A stretch of 64,000 bases of DNA. It comes from Lachnospiraceae bacterium (GTDB taxonomy: Bacteria; Bacillota; Clostridia; Lachnospirales; Lachnospiraceae). The notes beneath the pieces were generated by a model, which was not told the origin of the DNA, searched no databases, and saw only the letters and a list, made by a program, of their open reading frames with translations. The DNA is taken from the NCBI GenBank assembly GCA_017520425.1, contig JAFXFO010000031.1:1-64000 (forward strand), given 5' to 3'. Every line of letters begins with the position of its first letter. Position 1 is the first letter of the stretch. Shown piece by piece: positions 29,048-36,601 of the stretch. The translations under genes were made by a program, and so were the position numbers.

Positions 29048-29323
29048 ATGAGTGACTTAACAGCTTCAAACTGCGGATGCGGCAGTAATTCTATTTTTGG
29101 CGGTAACGGCGGCGGATGCAGCTGGATCATCTGGATTCTTCTGTTATCCTGCTTCTGTGGCGGCAATGGCGGCGGATGCGGCTTCGGCAACATCTTCGGC
29201 GGCAATAACGGATGCGGATGCAATGACGGTTGCGGCAGCAATTCCTGCGAATGGCTCATCTGGATTCTTTTACTTTCCTGCTTCTGTGGCGGCAACAACA
29301 ATTGCGGTTCTCGCTGCTGCTAA
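29048..29323 (+). CDS. Small Cys/Gly-rich protein with duplicated hydrophobic segment
   Basis: A 91-residue protein starting at MSDLTASNCGCG, with GGAGG seven bases before the ATG. It contains two copies of a module: Gly/Asn/Cys-rich stretch, then WIIWILLLSCFCGGN or WLIWILLLSCFCGGN (about residues 27-41 and 68-82), and ends in a CGSRCC tail. The layout resembles small high-cysteine proteins annotated as chorion-class in Lachnospiraceae genomes, whose role is unknown. The hydrophobic segments suggest membrane association or self-assembly; Cys clusters suggest cross-linking or metal binding. It is followed by a strong terminator, so it is a single-gene unit. Confidence 0.82.
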   Translation: MSDLTASNCGCGSNSIFGGNGGGCSWIIWILLLSCFCGGNGGGCGFGNIFGGNNGCGCNDGCGSNSCEWLIWILLLSCFCGGNNNCGSRCC

Positions 29324-29338
29324 TCTTTTTCTGTACGG

Positions 29339-29364
29339 CAGGCCCCTTCTCGGGGCCTGTTTCT
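29339..29364 (+). terminator. Intrinsic terminator after the Cys/Gly-rich gene
   Basis: CAGGCCCC-TTCTC-GGGGCCTG is a perfect eight-pair GC-rich stem (29339-29359) followed by TTTCT, 15 bases after the stop codon. Confidence 0.88.
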
Positions 29365-29446
29365 ACGAATGTTGACTTTTTTATTAGAGAATAGTTAAGG
29401 CACCCTACACATAGATATAGTTATACTACCCCTTTCAGGAGGTCCC

Positions 29447-29938
29447 ATGGAAGATATCAGACAGGACAGCATCCTGGCATTTGACACCTGCTTTACTAAC
29501 AATCACATATGTATGCTGAAGATCCTGCTTCCCTGCTGTGACACTTCTTTGCAACGTTATCTTGCAGTATATATACACTTTTTGGAACTAAAATATACAC
29601 TTACGGATTTTAAAAAGCTTTCGAAAAATTATCCCGCCGAGAAGCCTTCGGAACCCTTGCTCCTATTTGACAAGCTGCTTCCTTATTGCACTTCCCAAGA
29701 AAAGCAGCTTTTTTCACAGTTCAAAAGTCTTTTTGAAACCATGGAGAATCTTAAGAATATGATGAGCATGATGGAGCTTATGAAAGATATGTTTCCGGAA
29801 GGAATGAATGGTGCGGACGTTGAGTCCGGTTCGCCTGCCGATATGTTTAGTGCATTACAGGGTAAGTTCGGGCAAGGAGGTTTTGACCCAGACATTTTTT
29901 CAGCCATGTCGGGCATATTTTCCGGCGAAAGTACATAG
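29447..29938 (+). CDS. Hypothetical helical protein, 163 residues
   Basis: Not recognised. CAGGAGGTCCC lies just before the ATG, giving a strong ribosome site. The N-terminal half is helical with Cys residues (LKILLPCCDTSLQRYLAVYIHFLELKYTL). The middle is a Met-rich helix (ENLKNMMSMMELMKDMF, about residues 100-116) and the C-terminus is Gly/Asp/Phe-rich with two similar DMFSALQGKF and DIFSAMSGIF segments. No signal peptide is seen, so it is probably cytoplasmic. The next gene begins 30 bases later with its own GGAGG and is likely co-transcribed. Confidence 0.7.
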   Translation: MEDIRQDSILAFDTCFTNNHICMLKILLPCCDTSLQRYLAVYIHFLELKYTLTDFKKLSKNYPAEKPSEPLLLFDKLLPYCTSQEKQLFSQFKSLFETMENLKNMMSMMELMKDMFPEGMNGADVESGSPADMFSALQGKFGQGGFDPDIFSAMSGIFSGEST

Positions 29939-29968
29939 ATTTGTAATATATATAACGGAGGTATATGT

Positions 29969-30250
29969 ATGGAACATACATCCACTAAGCCCGAATGGAT
30001 GAACGATCCGTCGGTTCAGAATATTTCTACGGACAAACTAAACTTTCTGTCCGGACTGTTTCAAGAAGGAAAGGGCAAGTCCCAAAAGGAAATGATGGCC
30101 TTTGTCTTACCCATGATGAAGAAAGCGAAAGCAGAAAACTTAACCTTTACACCGGCAGAAATCTCCGCCTGCATTCAGGCTATAAAGAAGCATTCCACGC
30201 CCGAGGAATTGACTCAAATCGATAAAATCATGTCACAGCATAAGAAATAG
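29969..30250 (+). CDS. Hypothetical small helical protein, 93 residues
   Basis: Not recognised. It starts after ACGGAGG with good spacing. The sequence is hydrophilic and helical (LNFLSGLFQEGKGKSQKEMMAFVLPMMKKAKAENLTF), with a Lys-rich C-terminus. No membrane segment or signal peptide. It shares a Met-rich helix character with the 163-residue protein immediately upstream, so the two may form a complex; this is inference. It ends just before a shared bidirectional terminator that separates it from the convergent EF-G-like gene. Confidence 0.7.
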   Translation: MEHTSTKPEWMNDPSVQNISTDKLNFLSGLFQEGKGKSQKEMMAFVLPMMKKAKAENLTFTPAEISACIQAIKKHSTPEELTQIDKIMSQHKK

Positions 30251-30296
30251 CTTTTTAGGAAAAATAGTTATTTTGGGCGTCATCAATTTCCCGTAC

Positions 30297-30334
30297 AAAA
30301 AAACGTGGCAGTGTTTCCACTGCCACGAATTATT
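30297..30334. terminator. Bidirectional terminator between convergent genes
   Basis: CGTGGCAGTG-TTTC-CACTGCCACG (30304-30327) is a perfect ten-pair stem. It has an A-run before it and a T-rich stretch after it, serving both the plus-strand small genes and the minus-strand EF-G-like gene. Confidence 0.88.
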
Positions 30335-30339
30335 TTGTA

Positions 30340-32433
30340 TTAATCTTCAATATTATTCTCTGCAACCTTAGCTGCTCTTGCTGCTACTTCCTTCTCCTGA
30401 ACATCGCTTGGTGCCTGCTCATATCTGATAAATTCATAAGCATAGTCACCGCGACCGCCGGTCATGGAACGAAGGTCGGTACAATAACCGAACAGTGAGC
30501 TCATAGGGATTTCCGCTTCTACAATCTGCTTTCCGCCGGGAATAGGATTCATACCAAGTACACGACCACGTCTCTTATTCAAATCACCCATAACATCACC
30601 GGTGTAAGAATCCGGAACAGTCACCTTTAAGCTTGCGATAGGCTCTAATAATACAGGATGCGCTTCCATGAAGCCCTTCTTAAATGCCTGAATGGTAGCC
30701 ATCTTGAAGGCCATTTCGGAAGAATCTACAGGATGGTAAGAACCATCATAAAGCACTGCCTTTACGCCTACTACAGGATACGCAGCCAAAGGTCCCTTAT
30801 CCATGGAATCCTGCAAGCCCTTTTCTACTGCCGGGAAGAAGTTCTTAGGCACTGCACCACCAACAACTTCCTGCTCGAATACGAAAGGTACTTCCATATC
30901 ATCGGAAGGACTGAAACGCATCTTTACATGTCCGTACTGACCATGTCCGCCGGACTGCTTCTTATGCTTCGCTTCCACATCTGATGACTTCTTAATAGTT
31001 TCACGGAAGGCGATCTTAGGCTTGGTCAGCTCTACTTCCACCTTGTATTCGTTGATCAGTCTGCTAACCACGATATCAAGATGCTGATCGCCCATACCAT
31101 AGATTAAGGTCTGTTTGTTTTCTGCGTCATTCACTACCTTCAATGTCTGATCTTCATGAGTCATCTTCTGAAGTGCCTGTGAAATCTTGTCGATATCAGC
31201 TTTATTCTTGGGCTTATATCTCATGTATGTATAAGGCTTTGAAATCTCAAACTGACCGTATTTAATGGTGGTCGCCTTGGTAGATAAGCTGTTGCCGGTT
31301 CTTGCAGCGGTCAGCTTAGCCAACGCACCGATATCACCTGCATGAAGCTCTTTTACTTCGATAGGCTTATTGCCCTGCATTACATAAATCTTACCAATCT
31401 TTTCTTCGATATCCTTATCCACATTGTAAAGTAAATCGTCAGTCTTTAATACGCCGGAATTCACCTTGATCAAAGAATACTTACCAATGAAAGGATCCAC
31501 GATGGTCTTCCAGATATATGCTGACTTCGCCTTGGAGAAATCATAATTTGCATGATAAATATCGTTGGTCTTCATATTGATACCGGCTACTTCTCTGTTT
31601 TCGGGAGAAGGTACATACTTGATAATATCATCAATCAAGGTATATACGCCCTGCATCATGGTACTGGAACCCATGGTCATAGGTACGATACTTCCGTCCC
31701 ATACATTGGTACGAAGAGCTGCTCTGATTTCTGCTTCTGAGAAGGTTTCTCCGCTAAAGTATCTTTCCATGAACTCTTCACTGGTCTCAGCTACTGCTTC
31801 CATCAATGTATCACGGCAAATCTGGAGATTGGGCTTGTTGTATTCGGGAATCTCGCATTCCACAACTTCCTTGCCCACCCAACGGTTTGCAGTTTCACTG
31901 ATTACATTTACGTAACCTACAAACTTTTCGTTCTCACGAATCGGCAGATGAAAGGGAGCCAACTTCTTGCCGAACATCTCGGTCATATCTTCCACTACCT
32001 GACGGAAGGAAGCATTGTCCACGTCCATATTGGATACATAAATAATTCTGGGTAATTTGTACTTTTCACAAAGCTCCCAAGCCTTGATGGTACCCACTTC
32101 CACGCCAGCCTTACCGTTAACAACAATAATCGCTGCACCGGCTGCACTCATAGCTTCTTCTACTTCACCTACGAAATCGAAATATCCGGGAGTATCCAGT
32201 ATATTAATCTTATATCCTTCCCATTCAATAGGTATCACGGATGTACTGATAGAAAACTGTCTCTTCTGTTCTTCCTTACTATAATCACTTATGGTATTGC
32301 CATCTGACACCTTACCCATTCTTGAGGTGATACCTGATAAATAAGCCATCGCCTCTGCCAAACTGGTCTTTCCGCTGCCACCATGGCCAAGTAAACATAC
32401 ATTACGAATCTTGTCAGTTGTGTAAATATTCAT
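30340..32433 (-). CDS. EF-G-like translational GTPase with altered G4 motif
   Basis: A 697-residue protein starting at MNIYTTDKIRN, where GGAGG has proper spacing. It shows the full EF-G domain order: GTPase (P-loop GHGGSGKT at 16-23, DTPG at 80-83), domain II, and domains III-V ending with GGRGDYAYEFIRYEQAP. It belongs to the EF-G-like (COG0480 second-copy) group rather than canonical FusA: the switch I segment reads KRQFSISTS in place of the usual RGITI. The G4 motif, usually NKxD, reads SNMD (134-137). That change would be expected to weaken guanine recognition. The true fusA is presumably elsewhere in the genome. Role unknown; ribosome-linked GTPase is the family expectation. Confidence 0.88.
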   Translation of the reverse strand: MNIYTTDKIRNVCLLGHGGSGKTSLAEAMAYLSGITSRMGKVSDGNTISDYSKEEQKRQFSISTSVIPIEWEGYKINILDTPGYFDFVGEVEEAMSAAGAAIIVVNGKAGVEVGTIKAWELCEKYKLPRIIYVSNMDVDNASFRQVVEDMTEMFGKKLAPFHLPIRENEKFVGYVNVISETANRWVGKEVVECEIPEYNKPNLQICRDTLMEAVAETSEEFMERYFSGETFSEAEIRAALRTNVWDGSIVPMTMGSSTMMQGVYTLIDDIIKYVPSPENREVAGINMKTNDIYHANYDFSKAKSAYIWKTIVDPFIGKYSLIKVNSGVLKTDDLLYNVDKDIEEKIGKIYVMQGNKPIEVKELHAGDIGALAKLTAARTGNSLSTKATTIKYGQFEISKPYTYMRYKPKNKADIDKISQALQKMTHEDQTLKVVNDAENKQTLIYGMGDQHLDIVVSRLINEYKVEVELTKPKIAFRETIKKSSDVEAKHKKQSGGHGQYGHVKMRFSPSDDMEVPFVFEQEVVGGAVPKNFFPAVEKGLQDSMDKGPLAAYPVVGVKAVLYDGSYHPVDSSEMAFKMATIQAFKKGFMEAHPVLLEPIASLKVTVPDSYTGDVMGDLNKRRGRVLGMNPIPGGKQIVEAEIPMSSLFGYCTDLRSMTGGRGDYAYEFIRYEQAPSDVQEKEVAARAAKVAENNIED

Positions 32434-32509
32434 ATGTCTTCCTCCAAATAAGATGTAATTTGGGAACTTTTCACAAGTTGTTTTGAAATAATTCAAATCC
32501 CATATGTGT

Positions 32510-32538
32510 ATTTTACTAAATAATTGCACTTTTTTCAA
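32510..32538 (-). promoter_or_regulatory. Promoter of the EF-G-like gene
   Basis: On the minus strand TTGAAA (32533-32538) and TAAAAT (32510-32515) are spaced by 17 bases, about 77 bases upstream of the start codon. Confidence 0.6.
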
Positions 32539-32722
32539 GTAAATTTGTAATAATTGTATATATTTTTTACAAAATGTTTTTGCAATTGGATTTTTGGATG
32601 TGATTCATTCATAGCCACTCACTATACAATGTCTCCCTGCCCTTGCAGTCCTGTTGCCTCCCGCCACATGACGTCTTTTGACACCACAGTATTCTTCTTT
32701 CAATCCCGGCCACCCCTGCGTC

Positions 32723-33027
32723 TTTAGGCATGATACTGACTTTTTCTTTTGCGTCCGCCCAACTCGCGCCTTTGGGCAGAATACTGCATATTACGATTAA
32801 CTTTGCCCAAATCTCAAGCCCATTTATGGACGAATAACCTCTCACATACACCACATGGGCAACACAAGCTTTATTCCTCCATCTCTGCCCAATTTTCAGC
32901 CACTTATTGGGCAGAGGGAATCTTAATAGTATTCCTATGCCCAATTGGAGTATTTTACCTCATTTTCGCCACGGTTTCACCAATATTTTTGGGCATAGAT
33001 ATCGCCTTTATTAACTCTATGCCCAAA
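32723..33027. repeat. Inverted-repeat array 2 (five 40-41-bp units, TTTGGGCA/TGCCCAAA arms)
   Basis: Units lie at 32723-32763, 32771-32811, 32854-32893, 32906-32945 and 32988-33027, with gaps of 7, 42, 12 and 42 bases. Arms are TTTGGGCA-like and TGCCCAAA-like; the first unit is the most degenerate (TTTAGGCA/CGCCCAAC). Interiors of 24-25 bases are all different, yet units 4 and 5 extend their stems with their own complementary bases; unit 5 has a perfect 12-pair stem (TTTGGGCATAGA with TCTATGCCCAAA). The array lies between the EF-G-like promoter and nuclease copy 2. The rest of 32539-33290 shows no gene. The spacing matches array 1 while the arm sequence differs by one coordinated base change. 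Confidence 0.78.
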
Positions 33028-33290
33028 CAGCTTAGATATTTCATAAAATATATATTCAGCCAGAGAAGTATTTCCTAAAATCCATACTAAACAAAGAGAT
33101 GTTTTTCACAAACCGCATACTCAACCAAGAGAAACCTTGCATAACTAAGCGACAAATTATAATCATCTCAATAGATACCCTTAAAATACTTTACACTTTA
33201 CTATATTTCTAATATAATAATTTCAAACAGCAAATCAATTCATCATATATTCTAACGTTCCTATCATTATGCATCCCACCATTATTTACA

Positions 33291-33308
33291 AAGGAGGTAA
33301 TCATCATT
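33291..33308 (+). promoter_or_regulatory. Strong ribosome site leading to an AUU start
   Basis: AAGGAGGT (33291-33298) is followed by ATT at 33306-33308 with eight bases between the G of AGG and the codon. No in-frame ATG, GTG or TTG occurs until 33381, which is 83 bases downstream of the site and has no ribosome site of its own. Confidence 0.6.
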
Positions 33309-34076
33309 CACACTATTATTCTATCCAGATATCATGAACTAAAAAAACAAATACAAGACATCCAAAAGCAACTATACACTATGCCGGAAGGTCATTTATG
33401 TTGTACCAATAACGGTAAATATCAAAAATGGTATCATGTAACTAACAATATATATACCTATATTCCTAAAAAACAAAAAAGGCTCGCCGAACAGCTGGCT
33501 ATCAAGAAATATCTAACCACTTTACTTGAGGATTTGAGCAAGGAAAAGGAGGCACTTCAATTTTATCTAAAGAACTCCTCTGCCGCATCAAATGCGCAAA
33601 TATTTCTTCAACAATCCGAATACCGAACTCTTTTACAATCTTATTTTCAACCGGCTTCACAGGAAACTTCCGATTGGCTCAAAACCCCATATGAACATAA
33701 TACAAGTCATCCTGAACACCTGGTACATAAATGCATCTCCGGAAATATCGTCCGTTCCAAATCAGAATCCTTAATCGATATGCTCTTATATGTAAACAAA
33801 ATCCCCTTTCGATACGAATGTGCACTCCATTTTGATGAGGAAACACTTTATCCCGACTTCACAATACTTCATCCAAAGACACATGAGCCGCATTATTGGG
33901 AACATTTTGGCATGATGGACAAACCTACTTATGTCCATAAAAACAACTCAAGGCTACAAACATATCTCACTCATAATATTATCCCGGGCAAAAATCTTAT
34001 CATAACCTACGAGACTTCAAACCATCCCCTGGATTTATATACAATCGAAAAAATTTTACAGGTATATTTTTTGTGA
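33306..34076 (+). CDS. Orphan PD-(D/E)XK-type nuclease-like protein, copy 2, AUU start
   Basis: About 256 residues if translation begins at ATT 33306; the first ATG (33381) would remove the N-terminal helix that aligns with copy 1 (RYHELKKQIQDIQKQLYTMPEGHLCC against the copy 1 N-terminus). The strong AAGGAGG at 33291 serves only the upstream start. Shared features with copy 1 are the NGKYQKWYH motif, TYIPK, a long helix, RSKSES, LYPDFTI and HYWEHFG, and the end VYFL. So the Glu/Asp/Glu nuclease-like set is intact. Array 2 lies upstream. The two proteins are clearly homologous but well diverged, so this is not a recent tandem copy. Confidence 0.78.
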   Translation: MHTIILSRYHELKKQIQDIQKQLYTMPEGHLCCTNNGKYQKWYHVTNNIYTYIPKKQKRLAEQLAIKKYLTTLLEDLSKEKEALQFYLKNSSAASNAQIFLQQSEYRTLLQSYFQPASQETSDWLKTPYEHNTSHPEHLVHKCISGNIVRSKSESLIDMLLYVNKIPFRYECALHFDEETLYPDFTILHPKTHEPHYWEHFGMMDKPTYVHKNNSRLQTYLTHNIIPGKNLIITYETSNHPLDLYTIEKILQVYFL

Positions 34077-34101
34077 AAATTATTTGTAACAGAATCAAAA
34101 T

Positions 34102-34132
34102 AAAAAGAAGCTGCGGAATTACTCCACAGCTC
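34102..34132 (-). terminator. Intrinsic terminator of the PilZ-VanZ-lipoprotein operon
   Basis: On the minus strand a stem AGCTGTGGA/TCCGCAGCT (34109-34132, with one G-U pair) is followed by TTCTTTTTA. It lies 25 bases beyond the lipoprotein stop. Confidence 0.75.
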
Positions 34133-34156
34133 CTAATCAACTCATTTACACTCTTA

Positions 34157-35620
34157 TTACTCTGCCCGCTTAATAATCTTGTATGTCTGGCAGGCTTTAT
34201 CGTTGGGAATATCAGATTCAAACATTAATGCGGACCAATCACCTGCATCAATACTTTGTACACGATCTCTCAAGCGATATGTTCTTCTGATAACCAATTC
34301 TACTTCCGTACCGTCTTCCAATAAAGCATACACAGTATCACCTACTGCTATGTTACCATAAACCATTTGACCCATAAACATATTTCTCTGCATAAGATCC
34401 ATACGATAATCTCTGGGAACAAATGCAGCAATTTCGTCTTCATCCCCACTAATTATTTCGTCAGGTATTATATATAAATCATCACACTGCTTAACATAGG
34501 AAATTGCACCAGCATCCTGCAATGCTTTATTCAAATCATTAGCCATTGTTTCACTATATATTTCCCAAACAACCAAATCCTTTGCAGACATTATCTCATA
34601 GGATTTAATAGGCGTTCCGGAGTCTCCGAAGAAATCCCTATAAGCATTTTCAACTTCAATGCCATTGTCACCAACACTTTCTATATACACCTGATAACCG
34701 GGAAAGTTGAAATAACCAAATTTACCCATTGTAAAATAATCGTCATCATCGCTTTCCTCAGTATTTACCTCAGGTACTTCCTCAGTGGTTTCGTTTTCTG
34801 CATCATCATTCTCTTCATCTTCTTCAGTATTCACTTCTTCATTTGATTCAGCCTTAGGATTTTCACCAACCACAGGATTTTCAAAGGCTTCAATAGTTGC
34901 TGTACTTCCAACCTCTGCCAATTTATCGCAAATCTCTGAAGCAGATACTAAATCACTTGCCACATAAATTATAACAGGTGCAGCCTCAACCAATTCCTTT
35001 GCCTCTTGCAATTCATAGCCCAATTCATCACGAATCACTTGAATGACTTTAACCTTTTCGGCACCTACATCTTCTAAGTAAACCGAAAACATTAACTGTC
35101 CTTCCACAACATTATCCGTAGATTCCGTGTTTAATTCTTCTCCATTAACAGACACCTTCAATACACAGCCTATACCTTCAAACGCATCAATACAAGCTTT
35201 TGCCGTCTCTTCATTGACGCCATCCATCATTACACAAGGCACATTGTCAATGGCAACCTGTGCCTCAGCAATACTTGCACCGGTATAGTCATGATACAGC
35301 GTAATCGCCAATACTTTTTCTTTACCAACTTCAATAAATTCCACCTTGTATGTAAGCTCTTCATCAGGTGCCTCAGTGGGTTCCGGAGTAGGTGTAGCTG
35401 TAGGCTCCGGAGTAGGGGTAGGCGCCTCAGTAGGTTCAGGTGTGGGCGCTTCAGTGGGTGCAGGGGTAGGTGCTTCAGTGGGTGCAGGGGTAGCCTCATC
35501 CTCCACCGTACTTTCTACCTTGTCCTTCTTGCTGCTTGATGTTTCTTCCTTTTCGCCACAAGCGGTTAAAAACATGGCAATCAGCAGCAAACTCAATAAC
35601 ATCACAATAATCTTCTTCAT
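34157..35620 (-). CDS. Lipoprotein with two ribosomal L7/L12 C-terminal-like domains
   Basis: A 487-residue lipoprotein: signal peptide and lipobox with Cys21 (MFLTAC), then a TPEPTEAP-rich linker (44-86). Residues 91-157 and 177-244 each look like the ribosomal protein L7/L12 C-terminal fold; the second has AEKVKVIQVIRDELGYELQEAKELVEAAP followed by the helix-strand ending typical of L7/L12. An acidic linker (245-297) leads to a C-terminal part where residues 344-378 look like a degenerate third copy. The start overlaps the VanZ stop by four bases (ATGA). It acts outside the membrane, so the L7/L12 fold has presumably been reused for binding. Exact role unknown. Confidence 0.8.
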   Translation of the reverse strand: MKKIIVMLLSLLLIAMFLTACGEKEETSSSKKDKVESTVEDEATPAPTEAPTPAPTEAPTPEPTEAPTPTPEPTATPTPEPTEAPDEELTYKVEFIEVGKEKVLAITLYHDYTGASIAEAQVAIDNVPCVMMDGVNEETAKACIDAFEGIGCVLKVSVNGEELNTESTDNVVEGQLMFSVYLEDVGAEKVKVIQVIRDELGYELQEAKELVEAAPVIIYVASDLVSASEICDKLAEVGSTATIEAFENPVVGENPKAESNEEVNTEEDEENDDAENETTEEVPEVNTEESDDDDYFTMGKFGYFNFPGYQVYIESVGDNGIEVENAYRDFFGDSGTPIKSYEIMSAKDLVVWEIYSETMANDLNKALQDAGAISYVKQCDDLYIIPDEIISGDEDEIAAFVPRDYRMDLMQRNMFMGQMVYGNIAVGDTVYALLEDGTEVELVIRRTYRLRDRVQSIDAGDWSALMFESDIPNDKACQTYKIIKRAE

Positions 35621-36180
35621 TTCCTCTTCCTCCTCATATGTATATGATTTAATATTTTATCACCGTAGATACAACAAATCAATCCGAAACATCCGCCTGC
35701 CGTATCCAACAATACATCCGCAAAATTACCCCAGCGTTCCGGTACAAAGAGCTGGTGTATCTCATCAAAAGCAGCCGATACAAATATCCAGGGTATAATA
35801 ATTTTCGCAAGCAAAGGGATTCTTTTCCATCGCCTCACATTTAACGGTTTTTCCACAATACCCTTACCGTACAACCCAATCCACGGATACCAGATGAAAA
35901 ACAACAAAAAAGCCATCATTGCATATTCGCAAAAATGTGCTATTTTCCGGACCGGATGTTCAAAATACAAAGCCCAGCTTTCGATTATACTTTCGGACCA
36001 GTTTTTGCCTGCGATCGTATTCCATATTTCCACACACATTTCAGATACCTTTCGGCTCAATCCTCCGGAAGCCTCTCCGTCCTGGTCAGAAAAAGTAAAT
36101 ATTAAACTGTACAATAACACAAGAAAAATAGTGGCTATACTGCTAACCACTATTTTCTTAAGCTTATTCATCTTTTCCAT
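35617..36180 (-). CDS. VanZ-like membrane protein
   Basis: A 187-residue protein with about four to five membrane segments: VVSSIATIFLVLLYSLIF near the start, then the VanZ-type core RKIAHFCEYAMMAFLLFF, the short loop AAFDEIHQLFVPERWGNFADVLLDTAGGCFG, and a final helix. VanZ family members include a teicoplanin-resistance protein, but most are uncharacterised cell-envelope proteins. It overlaps the PilZ gene by 17 bases and the lipoprotein gene by four, so the three form a tight operon. An alternative start three codons later is possible. Confidence 0.88.
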   Translation of the reverse strand: MEKMNKLKKIVVSSIATIFLVLLYSLIFTFSDQDGEASGGLSRKVSEMCVEIWNTIAGKNWSESIIESWALYFEHPVRKIAHFCEYAMMAFLLFFIWYPWIGLYGKGIVEKPLNVRRWKRIPLLAKIIIPWIFVSAAFDEIHQLFVPERWGNFADVLLDTAGGCFGLICCIYGDKILNHIHMRRKRK

Positions 36181-36517
36181 TTTCTTCCTGCTCTTCCATA
36201 ACCGTCTGATAGGTCTCTATTCTGGCCGCATCCATCTCCGGCATACCAATAAATACCGCACCATAGTGAAACTTACCATCTATCATTTCGATACGCACAA
36301 TCCGTAAAAATGCATGAATCACTTCCTTTGTCCATATGGTCAAATAGGATTCATATACATTTCCAATGGACAATACCTCATTGCAGATAAAACCCACACC
36401 TGTCTTTGAAACATCATTAACATCAATCATTACTTCCTTGTTGCCCTGTGCGTCCAGGCGCTTAATCATCAGCTTTGATTGTAATTTTGTACGTTTGCTT
36501 CTTCTTCTCTCTTGCAT
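36164..36517 (-). CDS. PilZ-domain protein (c-di-GMP receptor)
   Basis: About 117 residues from the second ATG, which has GAGGG six bases upstream; an ATG six bases earlier abuts the ribosome site. It is a single PilZ domain with the RxxxR-type motif ERRRSKRTKL at the N-terminus and the D/NxSxxG motif DVSKTGVGF about 27 residues later. Both are the known c-di-GMP contacts. Stand-alone PilZ proteins act as adaptors. Being first in an operon with VanZ and a surface lipoprotein suggests that c-di-GMP influences an envelope process. Confidence 0.85.
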   Translation of the reverse strand: MQERRRSKRTKLQSKLMIKRLDAQGNKEVMIDVNDVSKTGVGFICNEVLSIGNVYESYLTIWTKEVIHAFLRIVRIEMIDGKFHYGAVFIGMPEMDAARIETYQTVMEEQEENGKDE

Positions 36518-36601
36518 AATCATCCCTCTTTCGTCATGAAAGTATGGTAAATATTAATAAATACATTATATCACGTTATTTTCCTAAACTCAATACAGCA
36601 A

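Noticed and set aside
29026-29301. Antisense Pro/Gln-rich frame opposite the Cys/Gly-rich gene
   Set aside because: It is the mirror of GGC/GGA-rich coding sequence and has no ribosome site.
28862-29323. Longer 153-residue reading of the Cys/Gly-rich gene
   Set aside because: The ribosome site is directly before the ATG at 29048; the extra N-terminus crosses AT-rich non-coding sequence.
32723-33027. Array 2 as tandem terminators or an attenuator of the EF-G-like gene
   Set aside because: The units lack U-runs and lie upstream of that gene's promoter.
35346-35798. Gly/Ser/Val-rich open frame opposite the lipoprotein linker
   Set aside because: It is produced by TPEP-coding repeats read on the other strand.
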